Origin: Bradyrhizobium xenonodulans
GTDB lineage: Bacteria > Pseudomonadota > Alphaproteobacteria > Rhizobiales > Xanthobacteraceae
Direction of reading: 5' to 3'
Assembly: GCF_027594865.1 (NCBI RefSeq)
Contig: NZ_CP089391.1
Location: forward strand, 3,130,501-3,194,500
DNA length: 64,000 bases
Of this stretch, positions 42,657 through 50,816 are shown one piece after another. A program made the translations under genes and the position numbers. Position 1 is the first letter of the stretch, and the number at the start of each line of letters is the position of its first letter. The notes under the pieces are model-generated. The model saw only the letters and a list, made by a program, of their open reading frames with translations, did not search any database and was not told where the DNA came from.

Positions 42657-43010
42657 ATGTCGAGCGTGAAACTGAAGCAAGTCTATTTGACAGCGAACGA
42701 TCCTGGACGCCTGGCCGAGTTCTACGAAGGCCTGGGTCTGAAGGTGCGCTTCGCTGATCCCGGCAAGTGGATCCAGTTCGTGAGCGATGCGGCTGCGTTC
42801 TGCGTCGCCGGACCGACGGAGTCGGTCTCGGACCAGCTGCAAGATGCCGTTCTTGTCTTCGATGTCGATGACCTCGAGGCCGCCATGGAGCGTGCCGCAG
42901 CGATGGGGGCGCAAGTCGGCGCGGTCCGGGACATGGCCAGTCACGGCCGTGCGGTGAAGGTGCGGGATCCGGGCGGCAACGTCATCCAGTTCTATCAAGC
43001 AGCCGGATAG
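42657..43010 (+). CDS. VOC-superfamily protein (glyoxalase-like)
   Basis: The 117-residue single-module pair of beta-alpha-beta repeats has VKLKQVYLTANDPGRLAEFYEGLGLKV at the start (core ANDPGRLAEFYEGLGL) and ends with the usual VRDPGGNVIQFYQ. VOC proteins include glyoxalases, ring-cleaving dioxygenases and isomerases; the metal ligands are not complete enough by eye to name a reaction. It leads the plus-strand catabolic run. The start has only a weak Shine-Dalgarno. Confidence 0.75.
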   Translation: MSSVKLKQVYLTANDPGRLAEFYEGLGLKVRFADPGKWIQFVSDAAAFCVAGPTESVSDQLQDAVLVFDVDDLEAAMERAAAMGAQVGAVRDMASHGRAVKVRDPGGNVIQFYQAAG

Positions 43011-43079
43011 CTCAGACGTTCACCGGGGCAGCGCTGCATGCCCGGACTCACAACCAGACAAAGAGGGCGCATCCATCCC

Positions 43080-43625
43080 ATGAATCCAAGGGTCGTAGCC
43101 ATGCCGTCCGCAACACCGCCGTTGTCCGAAACGAGCCCACTCGATGCCGCAGCATTCCGCGCTGCAATGCGCAGCGTGCCGGGCACCGTGTCGATCGTCA
43201 CGACAGGCCGGGCGCCGAACCGCCATGGTCTGACACTGACGGCGGGCTGCTCACTGTCGGCGGCTCCGCCCAGCGTGCTGGTTTGCGTCAATCGATCTGC
43301 CGGTGCGCACGACACCATTCTCAGCAGTGGGTCGTTCTGCTGGAATATTCTAGGGGTCGAGCATCGCGATCTGGCGCTCAAGTTTTCCGGGCAGGACGGC
43401 AGCAAGGGCGATATCCGCTTCGGTGACGGTTTGTGGTGCGATCTCAAAACCGGAGCACCAAGTCTGGTCGGCGCGGTCTGCAGCTTCGATTGCCGCGTGG
43501 TGAATGCTTACAGCGACAGTAGTCACACCATTTTCACCGGAGAGGTGGTGGCTCAGACCACGAGGGCCGGATGTGAGTCGCTCGTCTACATCGACGGATG
43601 TTTCGCCGCGCCAAAGGCGGTCTGA
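43080..43625 (+). CDS. Flavin reductase (HpaC-like), partner of flavin monooxygenase
   Basis: This flavin reductase of about 181 residues has the family signatures RSVPGTVSIVTTGRAPNRHG, LTAGCSLSAAPPSVLVCVNR (FMN-binding) and the C-terminal GEVVAQTT with LVYIDGCF. It would reduce FMN or FAD with NAD(P)H and hand it to the luciferase-like monooxygenase at 48886. The start is uncertain among ATGs at 43038, 43080 and 43101; 43080 gives a family-typical length. It follows the VOC gene by 69 bases. Confidence 0.82.
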   Translation: MNPRVVAMPSATPPLSETSPLDAAAFRAAMRSVPGTVSIVTTGRAPNRHGLTLTAGCSLSAAPPSVLVCVNRSAGAHDTILSSGSFCWNILGVEHRDLALKFSGQDGSKGDIRFGDGLWCDLKTGAPSLVGAVCSFDCRVVNAYSDSSHTIFTGEVVAQTTRAGCESLVYIDGCFAAPKAV

Positions 43626-43739
43626 AACACAGGACGACGTCAGGCGCCGCTACGTTTCCGCTACAGCCAAGATGGAACCGATCAGCATGCAAGGAAGACG
43701 AAGACTTTCTATCGCGCATCCATCGGCGGTCGGTCGCTG

Positions 43740-44609
43740 ATGCTGTCGCTCTGGCTCAATGTCATCGCCGGCGGGGTGCTCATCGGGCTGGTTTACGGGC
43801 TCGTCGCGCTCGGTCTCACGATCATCTTCGGCGTCATGCGCGTGGTCAATTTCGCTCATGGCGAGATGGTCGTGTTCGGGATCTACATCGGATACTGGAC
43901 CGTTCGAATCTGGGACGTCCCGATCGTTTTAGCCGCCGCGATCGCCGCGGTCGTCATGTTCGTGTTCGGCTTTCTGCTGGAGACGCTCGTCGTGAAGCGG
44001 TTCGTCAATCGGCCGCATCACTATCAGTTCATCGTCTTCATCGGCCTCTCACTACTTTTCAGCGGCGTATTGCTGATGTCGTTCGGTCCGGATCCGCGGC
44101 CGACGGCGTCTCAGCTGTCCTTCCAGACCGTGAGCGTGGGACCGCTCACCTTGGATTGGGCCCGCATCCAGGCGGCCGCTACGGCCGGACTGCTGATCGC
44201 CGCACTGGGAGCCTATCTGAAGTACTCCGCATTCGGCCGATCGCTGCGGGGCGCCGCCAATAATCGACTGGGCGGACTGGTGGTCGGGCTGAACATCCCT
44301 CGGATCTATGCGGTGACCTTCGGCATCGGAACAGCCTGCGCTGGCGTCGCCGGCGCATTGATCTCGCCGTTGTTCGATGCGCAGCCCTATCTCGCCGTCG
44401 ACTTCACGCTGCTGGCCTTCGTGACGGTGATCGTCGGCGGTCTCGGCAGCTTCGGCGGCGCTCTTCTGGGCGGCCTGACGATCGGGGTCGCCGAAGCGAT
44501 CGCGGCCCTGATGTTCACGCCGTCGATGAAAACAGCACTCCCTTACGCGCTCCTGATCATCATCCTGATTTTCCGTCCGAGGGGGTTTTTCGGTGCAAAG
44601 GACATCTGA
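43740..44609 (+). CDS. livH: Branched-chain amino acid-type ABC permease, LivH-like
   Basis: This is a 289-residue membrane protein with about eight spans and the LivH signatures GLVYGLVALGLTIIFGVMRVVNFAHGEMVVFG (core VMRVVNFAHGEM) and VIVGGLGSFGGALLGGL. It forms the membrane channel with the LivM-like gene, which overlaps its end by 17 bases. In this context the imported substrate need not be an amino acid; HAAT transporters commonly import aromatic or alicyclic carboxylates. Confidence 0.9.
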   Translation: MLSLWLNVIAGGVLIGLVYGLVALGLTIIFGVMRVVNFAHGEMVVFGIYIGYWTVRIWDVPIVLAAAIAAVVMFVFGFLLETLVVKRFVNRPHHYQFIVFIGLSLLFSGVLLMSFGPDPRPTASQLSFQTVSVGPLTLDWARIQAAATAGLLIAALGAYLKYSAFGRSLRGAANNRLGGLVVGLNIPRIYAVTFGIGTACAGVAGALISPLFDAQPYLAVDFTLLAFVTVIVGGLGSFGGALLGGLTIGVAEAIAALMFTPSMKTALPYALLIIILIFRPRGFFGAKDI

Positions 44610-45624
44610 TCAAGCCAGCGACGCCAAGCGTTGGGGCGCCGGCGCGCTGGTCTTCGCCGCCCTGGCCGTGGTGGGTGGCATGTCCAATGCCTACGTCATC
44701 TCGCTTCTGACCATCGTCCTGTTGTTCACCTTCATGGGACAATCATGGAACCTGATGCTCGGGATCGGCGGGCAGCTATCCATCGGTCACGCGCTGTTCG
44801 TTGGAATCGGCGCGTATGCGGTGGCGATCCTGAACATCAAATACGGCGTCACCCCGTGGATCGGTCTGCTGCTGGGCGCGGTGATTGCGGGCTCCGTCGG
44901 CGCGGTGCTGGCGTGGCTGAGCTTCCGCTTCGAGGTCCGTGGCATCTATTTCGCGCTGCTCACGATCGCAGCCGCCGAATTCGCCCGGATCATGTTCGGC
45001 GGGTGGGACTATGTCGGCGGCATGCAGGGCCTGTTCTATCAGGCGCCGAGCGGCGCGATGGACCTCCGGATGCTGCGCGGTGACGCGCGGTTCTACTACT
45101 TCGTCGCGCTCGCGCTTGCGGCCATCGGCGTCGCGGGAACGGAGCTGATCTCGCGGTCCTATTGGGGCTATGTCTGGCGGGCGATGCGGGATGACGACGA
45201 GGCCGCCCGCGCGCTGGGGGTGCGGACGTTTCGCCACAAGGTGCTGGTGGTCTCGATATCGGCAGCGACGGCCGCGATCGGCGGCGGCGTGCTGGGCCTG
45301 GTGCAGGGCGCTATCTTTCCGGATTCCATCATGGGCATGGCGATCTCGGTCGACGTACTGATCGGCCCCGTGGTCGGCGGATTGGGCACTGCGTTCGGCC
45401 CGCTGGTCGGCTCGATGGTCGCAATCCCGCTGCATCACGCCATGGGGGTTCTCGGCGACGCCCTGGGACTCCCCGGACTGAACAGCGTCGCCTACGGGGC
45501 GGTGCTGATCCTGGTCGTGTGGTTTCTGCCCGACGGCATCTGGCCGTCGATCGTCCGGCTCTACGGGGCGATCCAGCTGCCGGCGCGCGGCCGGATCCCA
45601 CAACTGCGGAAGGTCGGGGAATGA
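44593..45624 (+). CDS. livM: Branched-chain-type ABC permease, LivM-like
   Basis: The 343-residue permease has the LivM motif LMLGIGGQLSIGHALFVGIGAYAV (core GQLSIGHALFVGIGAY) and the cytoplasmic loop AMRDDDEAARALGVRTFRHKVLVV. It starts at a GTG inside the end of livH and shares four bases (ATGA) with the livG start, so the three genes are translationally coupled. A second conserved stretch is VVGGLGTAFGPLVGSMV. Confidence 0.9.
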   Translation: MQRTSDQASDAKRWGAGALVFAALAVVGGMSNAYVISLLTIVLLFTFMGQSWNLMLGIGGQLSIGHALFVGIGAYAVAILNIKYGVTPWIGLLLGAVIAGSVGAVLAWLSFRFEVRGIYFALLTIAAAEFARIMFGGWDYVGGMQGLFYQAPSGAMDLRMLRGDARFYYFVALALAAIGVAGTELISRSYWGYVWRAMRDDDEAARALGVRTFRHKVLVVSISAATAAIGGGVLGLVQGAIFPDSIMGMAISVDVLIGPVVGGLGTAFGPLVGSMVAIPLHHAMGVLGDALGLPGLNSVAYGAVLILVVWFLPDGIWPSIVRLYGAIQLPARGRIPQLRKVGE

Positions 45625-46346
45625 CCGCGCTGCTCGAAGTGAAGAACCTGACCAAAGCGTTCGTTGGATTGGTCGCGGTCAATGACGTCAGCTTCTCACT
45701 GCAGGCAGGCCGCATCACCGCCCTGATCGGACCGAACGGCGCCGGCAAAACCACCTGCTTCAATCTCGTCGCCGGGGCGCTGAGACCGACCGCCGGGCAG
45801 GTGGTGTTCGAGGGGCGCTCGCTCGAGCGCGAGCCGCCCGAAGCGGTGTGCCGCATGGGCATTGCGCGCACCTTCCAGATCGTCCGGCCGATGAAAGATA
45901 TGTCGGTGCTCGAGAATGCCATGGTGGGCGCTTTCAGCTGGACGACGAGCGTCAAGGAGGCGCGGGACAAGGCGTATGAGTCGCTCGAAAATGTCGGGCT
46001 CGCTGGCAAGGCGAATGCCCGGACGGATCAGTTGACTTTACCCGATCGCAAGATGCTAGAGATGGCGAAGGCGCTCTCGGCTCGCCCCAAGCTGCTGCTG
46101 CTCGACGAAGTGATGGCGGGGCTGCGTCCGACCGAAGCGACCGGCGTCGTCGGCGTGCTGCACAGGCTCGCCGAGGGCGGATTGACGATCCTGCTGGTCG
46201 AGCACGTGATGCGGATCGTAATGGAGGTGGCGTCGACCGTGGTCGTGCTTCACCACGGCGCCAAGATCGCCGAGGGCAAGCCGTCAGAGGTGGTGGCGGA
46301 TCCTGCGGTGCTGGAAAGTTATCTGGGAGCCGGTTTCCATGCCTGA
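45621..46346 (+). CDS. livG: Branched-chain-type ABC ATPase, LivG-like
   Basis: This is a 241-residue ATPase with Walker A GPNGAGKTTCFNLV, Walker B LLLLDEVMAGL and H-loop ILLVEHVM. The signature region reads LTLPDRKMLEMAKAL instead of the classic LSGGQ, a variant seen in this subfamily. The ATG at 45621 overlaps livM and the end overlaps livF by eight bases. A longer upstream frame starting at 45519 is inside livM and rejected. Confidence 0.9.
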   Translation: MTALLEVKNLTKAFVGLVAVNDVSFSLQAGRITALIGPNGAGKTTCFNLVAGALRPTAGQVVFEGRSLEREPPEAVCRMGIARTFQIVRPMKDMSVLENAMVGAFSWTTSVKEARDKAYESLENVGLAGKANARTDQLTLPDRKMLEMAKALSARPKLLLLDEVMAGLRPTEATGVVGVLHRLAEGGLTILLVEHVMRIVMEVASTVVVLHHGAKIAEGKPSEVVADPAVLESYLGAGFHA

Positions 46347-47058
46347 CGACGCGCTTCTCGAAATCGACGACCTGTGCGTGGCCTATGACGGCTCCAATGC
46401 GCTGAACGGCGTGTCGCTCCGCATCGGCAAGGGTGAATTGATCTGCGTGGTCGGCGCCAACGGCGCCGGCAAGACCTCTCTGATCCGATCAATCGCGGGG
46501 ATCGTGCCGTCGTCGCGCGGTTCCGTCAGGATCAACGGAGTCGAAATCTCGCGGCGACCGCCGTGGGACATATGCGAAATGGGCATCGCTCAGGTCGCTG
46601 AGGGCCGCCAGATCTTCAGTGCGCTCTCCGTCGAGGACAATCTGCTGATCGGCGGCTCGCTGAAGCGGGCCAGGCACGACCTGGCAAATGCGCTTGATTC
46701 CGTCTATCAGCTGTTCGGGCGACTTCGCGAGCGCCGCGACCAGCTCGCCGGCACGCTCTCCGGCGGCGAGCAACAGATGCTAGCGATCGGTCGGGCGATC
46801 ATGTCGAAGCCAGAAATCGTGATGTTCGACGAGCCGTCGATCGGACTGTCGCCGGCGCTGACCGATGTGATGTTCGGCGTCGTCAAATCCCTCAACGAGC
46901 AGGGCATCACGGTCCTTCTCGTCGAGCAGAATGTCGCCAAGTCGCTCGCGCTGAGCAGCCGCGGCTATGTGCTCGAGAACGGCTCCGTGGTGTTGCATGG
47001 ATCTAGCCGCGATCTGCTCGAGAACCCCGATGTCCAGCGCGCCTATCTGGGATTGTGA
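46339..47058 (+). CDS. livF: Branched-chain-type ABC ATPase, LivF-like
   Basis: The 239-residue ATPase has Walker A GANGAGKTSLIRSI, signature LSGGEQQMLAIGRAI, Walker B IVMFDEPSIGLSP and H-loop VLLVEQNV. It completes the transporter core; the matching binding protein is encoded at 52758, separated from the permeases by five enzyme genes. That arrangement suggests one substrate-specific operon rather than a general amino acid importer. Confidence 0.9.
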   Translation: MPDDALLEIDDLCVAYDGSNALNGVSLRIGKGELICVVGANGAGKTSLIRSIAGIVPSSRGSVRINGVEISRRPPWDICEMGIAQVAEGRQIFSALSVEDNLLIGGSLKRARHDLANALDSVYQLFGRLRERRDQLAGTLSGGEQQMLAIGRAIMSKPEIVMFDEPSIGLSPALTDVMFGVVKSLNEQGITVLLVEQNVAKSLALSSRGYVLENGSVVLHGSSRDLLENPDVQRAYLGL

Positions 47059-47163
47059 GGCGCGCCGTCTCGGCGAGGCGTCGGGCGTTGCGGCTCTCGT
47101 CGCGCCGCCGTTCGGTCCACCGCTCCCCGGCTGTTGCAGCCCCCTCTCGCTTGGGTCTCATTG

Positions 47164-47928
47164 ATGAACACTGCTACTTCTCTCCTGATCGAGCGTGATC
47201 AAGACCTGGTCACGATCACGATGAACCGGCCGCCGGCCAATGCGCTGAATGCGCAACTCATCGTCGAGTTGCTGGAGGCGATCCGGCGCCTTGCCGACGA
47301 CGAGAATCCGCCCGGCATCGTGCTCACCGGAAGCGGCGACCGCTTCTTCAGCGCAGGTGGCGACATCAAGGAAGTCGTCCGGATCGACGTCGCGAGGCCG
47401 CGCATCCGGTTCTTCCACGAACTCCTCGTGGCGATGGAGAACTATCCGGGCCCGATCGTCTGCGCCGTCCGCGGCTATGCAGTCGGAGGCGCCCTGGAGT
47501 TTCTGCTGCATGCGGACTATGTTGTGGCCGATGCGGCGTGCAAGATTGGATTTCCGGAAATCAACCATGGCCTGCTGCCGGTGACCAAAGGCATGCGCCG
47601 GGCCGTCGAGAAGCTCGGCGTGCGGGCGGCGCAAGAGCTGCTGTACTGGGGCGAGCTCGTCGGCGCGGAGCGCGCCGTGGCGATCGGCGCCGTGAACGAG
47701 ATCGTCCCGACCGAGGAGGTCGCGTCCCGTGCGCGAGACGTGTGCGGCGTGTTGCGGCAGAAAGACCGCAAGCTGTTCCATGCCATCAAGCGATCGCTCA
47801 ACCTCACTGCGCAAATGAGCGATCAGGCGCTCGAAAAAATGACCGTGGCCGACCTCGACGCCTATGTCACAGCCGAGAGCTCAACCAACGCGCGTGCGAG
47901 ATTTTTGTCAAAGAACAGTAAGGGCTGA
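47164..47928 (+). CDS. Enoyl-CoA hydratase/isomerase (crotonase), copy 1
   Basis: The 254-residue crotonase has TGSGDRFFSAGGDIKEV (oxyanion hole) and VRGYAVGGALEFLLHADYVVA (second oxyanion element); one acidic catalytic residue sits in GFPEINHG. It acts on an acyl-CoA thioester, adding water, isomerising or cleaving. ATG 47164 is chosen; an upstream TTG at 47134 has no support. The creatininase gene begins four bases after its stop. Confidence 0.87.
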   Translation: MNTATSLLIERDQDLVTITMNRPPANALNAQLIVELLEAIRRLADDENPPGIVLTGSGDRFFSAGGDIKEVVRIDVARPRIRFFHELLVAMENYPGPIVCAVRGYAVGGALEFLLHADYVVADAACKIGFPEINHGLLPVTKGMRRAVEKLGVRAAQELLYWGELVGAERAVAIGAVNEIVPTEEVASRARDVCGVLRQKDRKLFHAIKRSLNLTAQMSDQALEKMTVADLDAYVTAESSTNARARFLSKNSKG

Positions 47929-47932
47929 GGCG

Positions 47933-48724
47933 ATGACGCGCGGATATCCCGATCAGATCTATCTGGAGCAAATGAGCCACGAGGAAGTCGCCGCGGCGCT
48001 GGCCGATGGGTGCACGACGGTGGTGATCCCGCTGGGGGCCGTCGAGCAGCATGGGCCGCATTTGTCTTTGGGCATGGATGCGGATCATGCCGATGCTCTA
48101 GCCGAGCGGATCGCGCGCAGCTGCGGCAACACGCTGGTGGCGCCCACCATCAGGGTCGGCTGCTCGTCTCACCATCTGCCATTCGCGGGTACGATCTCGC
48201 TACGGCCGGAGACACTGGAAGCGATTTGTGTCGATTATTGCACAAGCCTGGCGCGGCACGGCTTCAAGCGTATCCTGATTCACTCGGGTCACATCGGCAA
48301 TTTTCCGGTCCTGAAGGACATGCTCGGTCGCTTGCGCGAGGCCGTCCCCTCGGATGTCGAGATCCTGGCGTTCTTCGACTCGACGAAATGGATCGACACG
48401 TGGCGCGATGCGGTGCGCGAAGCCGGAGGAGACGGGTCGGCCGTCGGCGGCCACGCCGACATCGCCGAGACGTCGCTGATGATGGTCATTCGGCCCGACA
48501 GCGTCAGACCGGACCGCTTCGAGGTGGGTCATCTTGGCGGCTTGTCGGAGGCTGATCTCGAACTGATGTGGAAGAACGGCATCCGATCGGTTTCGCAGAA
48601 CGGCGTGATCGGAAGTCCGATCGGCTCGAGCTACGCCATCGGCGAAGCGTGCCTCGCGGCGGTCGCCGAGTTGCTGATCAAGACCTTCGATAGCGAGGCC
48701 GGAGCCGCCAGCGCCCGCCGTTGA
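47933..48724 (+). CDS. Creatininase-family amidohydrolase
   Basis: This is a 263-residue protein with the metal-binding creatininase signatures VVIPLGAVEQHGPHLSLGMDAD (core GAVEQHGPHL plus the following Asp), SSHHLPFAGTISL and ILIHSGHIGNF. Members hydrolyse cyclic amides or remove formamides, for instance creatininase itself and ArfB in deazaflavin biosynthesis. Within this cluster the likely job is C-N bond cleavage in a ring-opened or amide intermediate, though the substrate is unknown. It starts four bases after the crotonase gene. A 161-base gap with an Lrp-like motif follows. Confidence 0.85.
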   Translation: MTRGYPDQIYLEQMSHEEVAAALADGCTTVVIPLGAVEQHGPHLSLGMDADHADALAERIARSCGNTLVAPTIRVGCSSHHLPFAGTISLRPETLEAICVDYCTSLARHGFKRILIHSGHIGNFPVLKDMLGRLREAVPSDVEILAFFDSTKWIDTWRDAVREAGGDGSAVGGHADIAETSLMMVIRPDSVRPDRFEVGHLGGLSEADLELMWKNGIRSVSQNGVIGSPIGSSYAIGEACLAAVAELLIKTFDSEAGAASARR

Positions 48725-48780
48725 CGGTCAGCCCGTCCGCTGCGTGGCGAAGCTTCCCGAGGCGACTGCCATGTTGCTGA

Positions 48781-48795
48781 CAGCATAAAATTCGG
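48781..48795. promoter_or_regulatory. Lrp-box-like motif, site C
   Basis: CAGCATAAAATTCGG matches the Lrp consensus at 12 of 15 positions and shares the left arm and AAAAT spacer of site A, with TGCTG immediately upstream. It lies about 98 bases before the monooxygenase start, the same distance as site A from its gene. Confidence 0.4.
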
Positions 48796-48885
48796 AAAGC
48801 GTTACTACGCAACGCGGCTTTCGGGCGAAAATATCGCCACGCCTATGAAACCCTGTGCCATCTCGCAAGCTAAAAGGATTGAGAC

Positions 48886-50019
48886 ATGGCACTTACGTTT
48901 GGGTTCTGGTCTGAACAGGAAACCCAGGTCGGCCACAGTTACTCGCGCAGGCTTCACGAACTGGTCGACGAAGTCCGTCTGGCCGAGAAGGTCGGCTTCG
49001 ACTGCGTCGCGCTCTCCGAGCAGCACGTGGCACTGGGCGGGATCTCGAGCTCGGCGCCCGAAGTGGTGTTCGGCTATCTGGCCGCGGTGACGTCGCGCGT
49101 CAAGCTGCGCGCGGCGGTGACGCTGATGCCGCAGCGCATCAACCACGCCTTGCGTTCGGCCGAGCGGCTTGCCGTGACCGACATCCTGTCCAACGGCCGC
49201 ATGGAATTCTACGGCGGCCGCGCCAACACCACCATCGCGATGCGGGCGTTCAACGTCGATCCGAACGAAACGCTGGCGCAGATGGAAGAAGGGCTGGCGC
49301 TGCTGAAAACGGCGATGCGCCAGGACATTTTCACGTTTGACGGCAAGTACTACCAGATCCCTCCGCGCCAGCTGGTTCCGAAGCCGCTGCAGAAGCCGCA
49401 TCCGGTGATCGGGATCGCGGCGACCAGCGAGCGCAGTCATCTCTGGGCGGCCTCGCAGGGCTTCGCCGTGATGAGCAGCAACATCTATCAGGGCTGGGAA
49501 GCTCAGCAGAAGCTGATCGACGCCTATCAAAAAAACTGGAAGTGCGACGCGGAGGGACCGCTGCAGCGTCCGCGTATCGGCATTCCGCTGTTCATCGGCA
49601 TCGGGAAAACTGACGAGCAGGCCAAGGCGGATTATGCCGGCCCGCTAATGCACTATGCCAAGATCTCGACCGATGCCTATCCGCGTCTCGCAGCGATTGC
49701 CGACGACTACAAATACATGGGGGAGAGCGTGCCGTCGATGGAGCGCGCCGCCAACGACTGGGACTATCTGGTCAACGAGTCGGCCACGACGGTGTGCGGC
49801 AGCCCCGATACGGTCATTCGTCAGATCGAGAAGTTCGAGGCCATGGGTATCGACGAGGTGCTGCTGCACATGGACTCCGTCCCGCACGAAAAGATCATGG
49901 AGGCGATCGACATGGTCGGTCGCTACGTCATCCCGCATTTCAACGACGGAAACAACGTCGTGCGGCCGACCGAGGAGATCCTCGGGCAGATCCGGCTGAT
50001 GCGGACCCAGAAGCAGTAA
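48886..50019 (+). CDS. LLM-class flavin-dependent monooxygenase (luciferase-like)
   Basis: The 377-residue bacterial-luciferase-family protein has an N-terminal strand (LTFGFWSEQE), EKVGFDCVALSEQHVALGGIS near the flavin, the LSNGRMEFYGGRANTTIAM region, and a late GSPDTVIRQIEKFEAMGIDEVLL (core GSPDTVIRQI). Such enzymes take FMNH2 from a separate reductase, here probably the gene at 43080, and oxygenate substrates by Baeyer-Villiger, N-oxygenation or C-N/C-S bond cleavage chemistry. AAAGGA precedes its ATG. It sits between the creatininase and the second crotonase, so the oxygenated product may be a CoA ester. Confidence 0.88.
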   Translation: MALTFGFWSEQETQVGHSYSRRLHELVDEVRLAEKVGFDCVALSEQHVALGGISSSAPEVVFGYLAAVTSRVKLRAAVTLMPQRINHALRSAERLAVTDILSNGRMEFYGGRANTTIAMRAFNVDPNETLAQMEEGLALLKTAMRQDIFTFDGKYYQIPPRQLVPKPLQKPHPVIGIAATSERSHLWAASQGFAVMSSNIYQGWEAQQKLIDAYQKNWKCDAEGPLQRPRIGIPLFIGIGKTDEQAKADYAGPLMHYAKISTDAYPRLAAIADDYKYMGESVPSMERAANDWDYLVNESATTVCGSPDTVIRQIEKFEAMGIDEVLLHMDSVPHEKIMEAIDMVGRYVIPHFNDGNNVVRPTEEILGQIRLMRTQKQ

Positions 50020-50035
50020 TCGAACGGTGAAATCA

Positions 50036-50815
50036 ATGTCGCAATACGGCTACAAGTACCTGATCGTCGAGCAGCGCGCCACTGGCGTCGCGATCGTCAC
50101 GATGAACCGCCCGGAGATCCTCAACGCGATCAACTGGGAGATGCACGAGGAGCTCGAAGACGTCTTCGTCAAGCTGGATCACGACAGTTCTGTCAACGCG
50201 ATCGTTCTCACCGGTGCGGGTCGCGGATTTTGCTCTGGTGGCGATCAGAAGTCGCTGGATAAGGGAACACTGCCGTCCCCGACGCGCAGCGGTCGCCACC
50301 TCATCCGCAACATGCTGGAAGTCGAAGTGCCGATCGTCGCGGCCGTCAACGGTGTCGCGGTCGGCCTGGGTGCCACGCTCGCGCTGTTCTGCGACGTGAT
50401 CTATGCGAGCTCGACAGCCCGTTTCGCCGACACGCACGTCAATGCCGGCGTCGTCGCGGGCGATGGCGGCGCGGTGATCTGGCCGCTGCTGATGGGGCCG
50501 GTGCGCGCGAAGCACTATCTGATGACCGGCGAATTCATCTCCGCCGAGAAAGCGGCTGCTATCGGCATGATCAACGAGGTGGTCGCAGACGGCAACGTTC
50601 TCGATGCCGCGATCGAATACGCCGAACTGCTGGCAAGCGGGCCGAAGGAATCGATCGTGTGGACCAAGTACAGCGTCAACAAGATCATCAAGCAGTACGC
50701 CCACCTGCTACTCGACACCTCTGCGGCGCTGGAGATGTTGACGTTCAAGTCGCCCGAGCGGGCCGAGGCGGTTGCCGCATTCGCGGCCAAGCGCAAGCGT
50801 TTCGCGGAGCGCTGA
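50036..50815 (+). CDS. Enoyl-CoA hydratase/isomerase (crotonase), copy 2
   Basis: The 259-residue crotonase has VLTGAGRGFCSGGDQKSLD (oxyanion hole) and AVNGVAVGLGATLALFCDVI. It differs enough from the copy at 47164 that they probably act on different steps, for example hydration and ring cleavage. Start ATG 50036 is preceded by an in-frame GTG at 50027. The next gene starts with its ATG two bases after this stop. Confidence 0.87.
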   Translation: MSQYGYKYLIVEQRATGVAIVTMNRPEILNAINWEMHEELEDVFVKLDHDSSVNAIVLTGAGRGFCSGGDQKSLDKGTLPSPTRSGRHLIRNMLEVEVPIVAAVNGVAVGLGATLALFCDVIYASSTARFADTHVNAGVVAGDGGAVIWPLLMGPVRAKHYLMTGEFISAEKAAAIGMINEVVADGNVLDAAIEYAELLASGPKESIVWTKYSVNKIIKQYAHLLLDTSAALEMLTFKSPERAEAVAAFAAKRKRFAER

Positions 50816-50816
50816 G

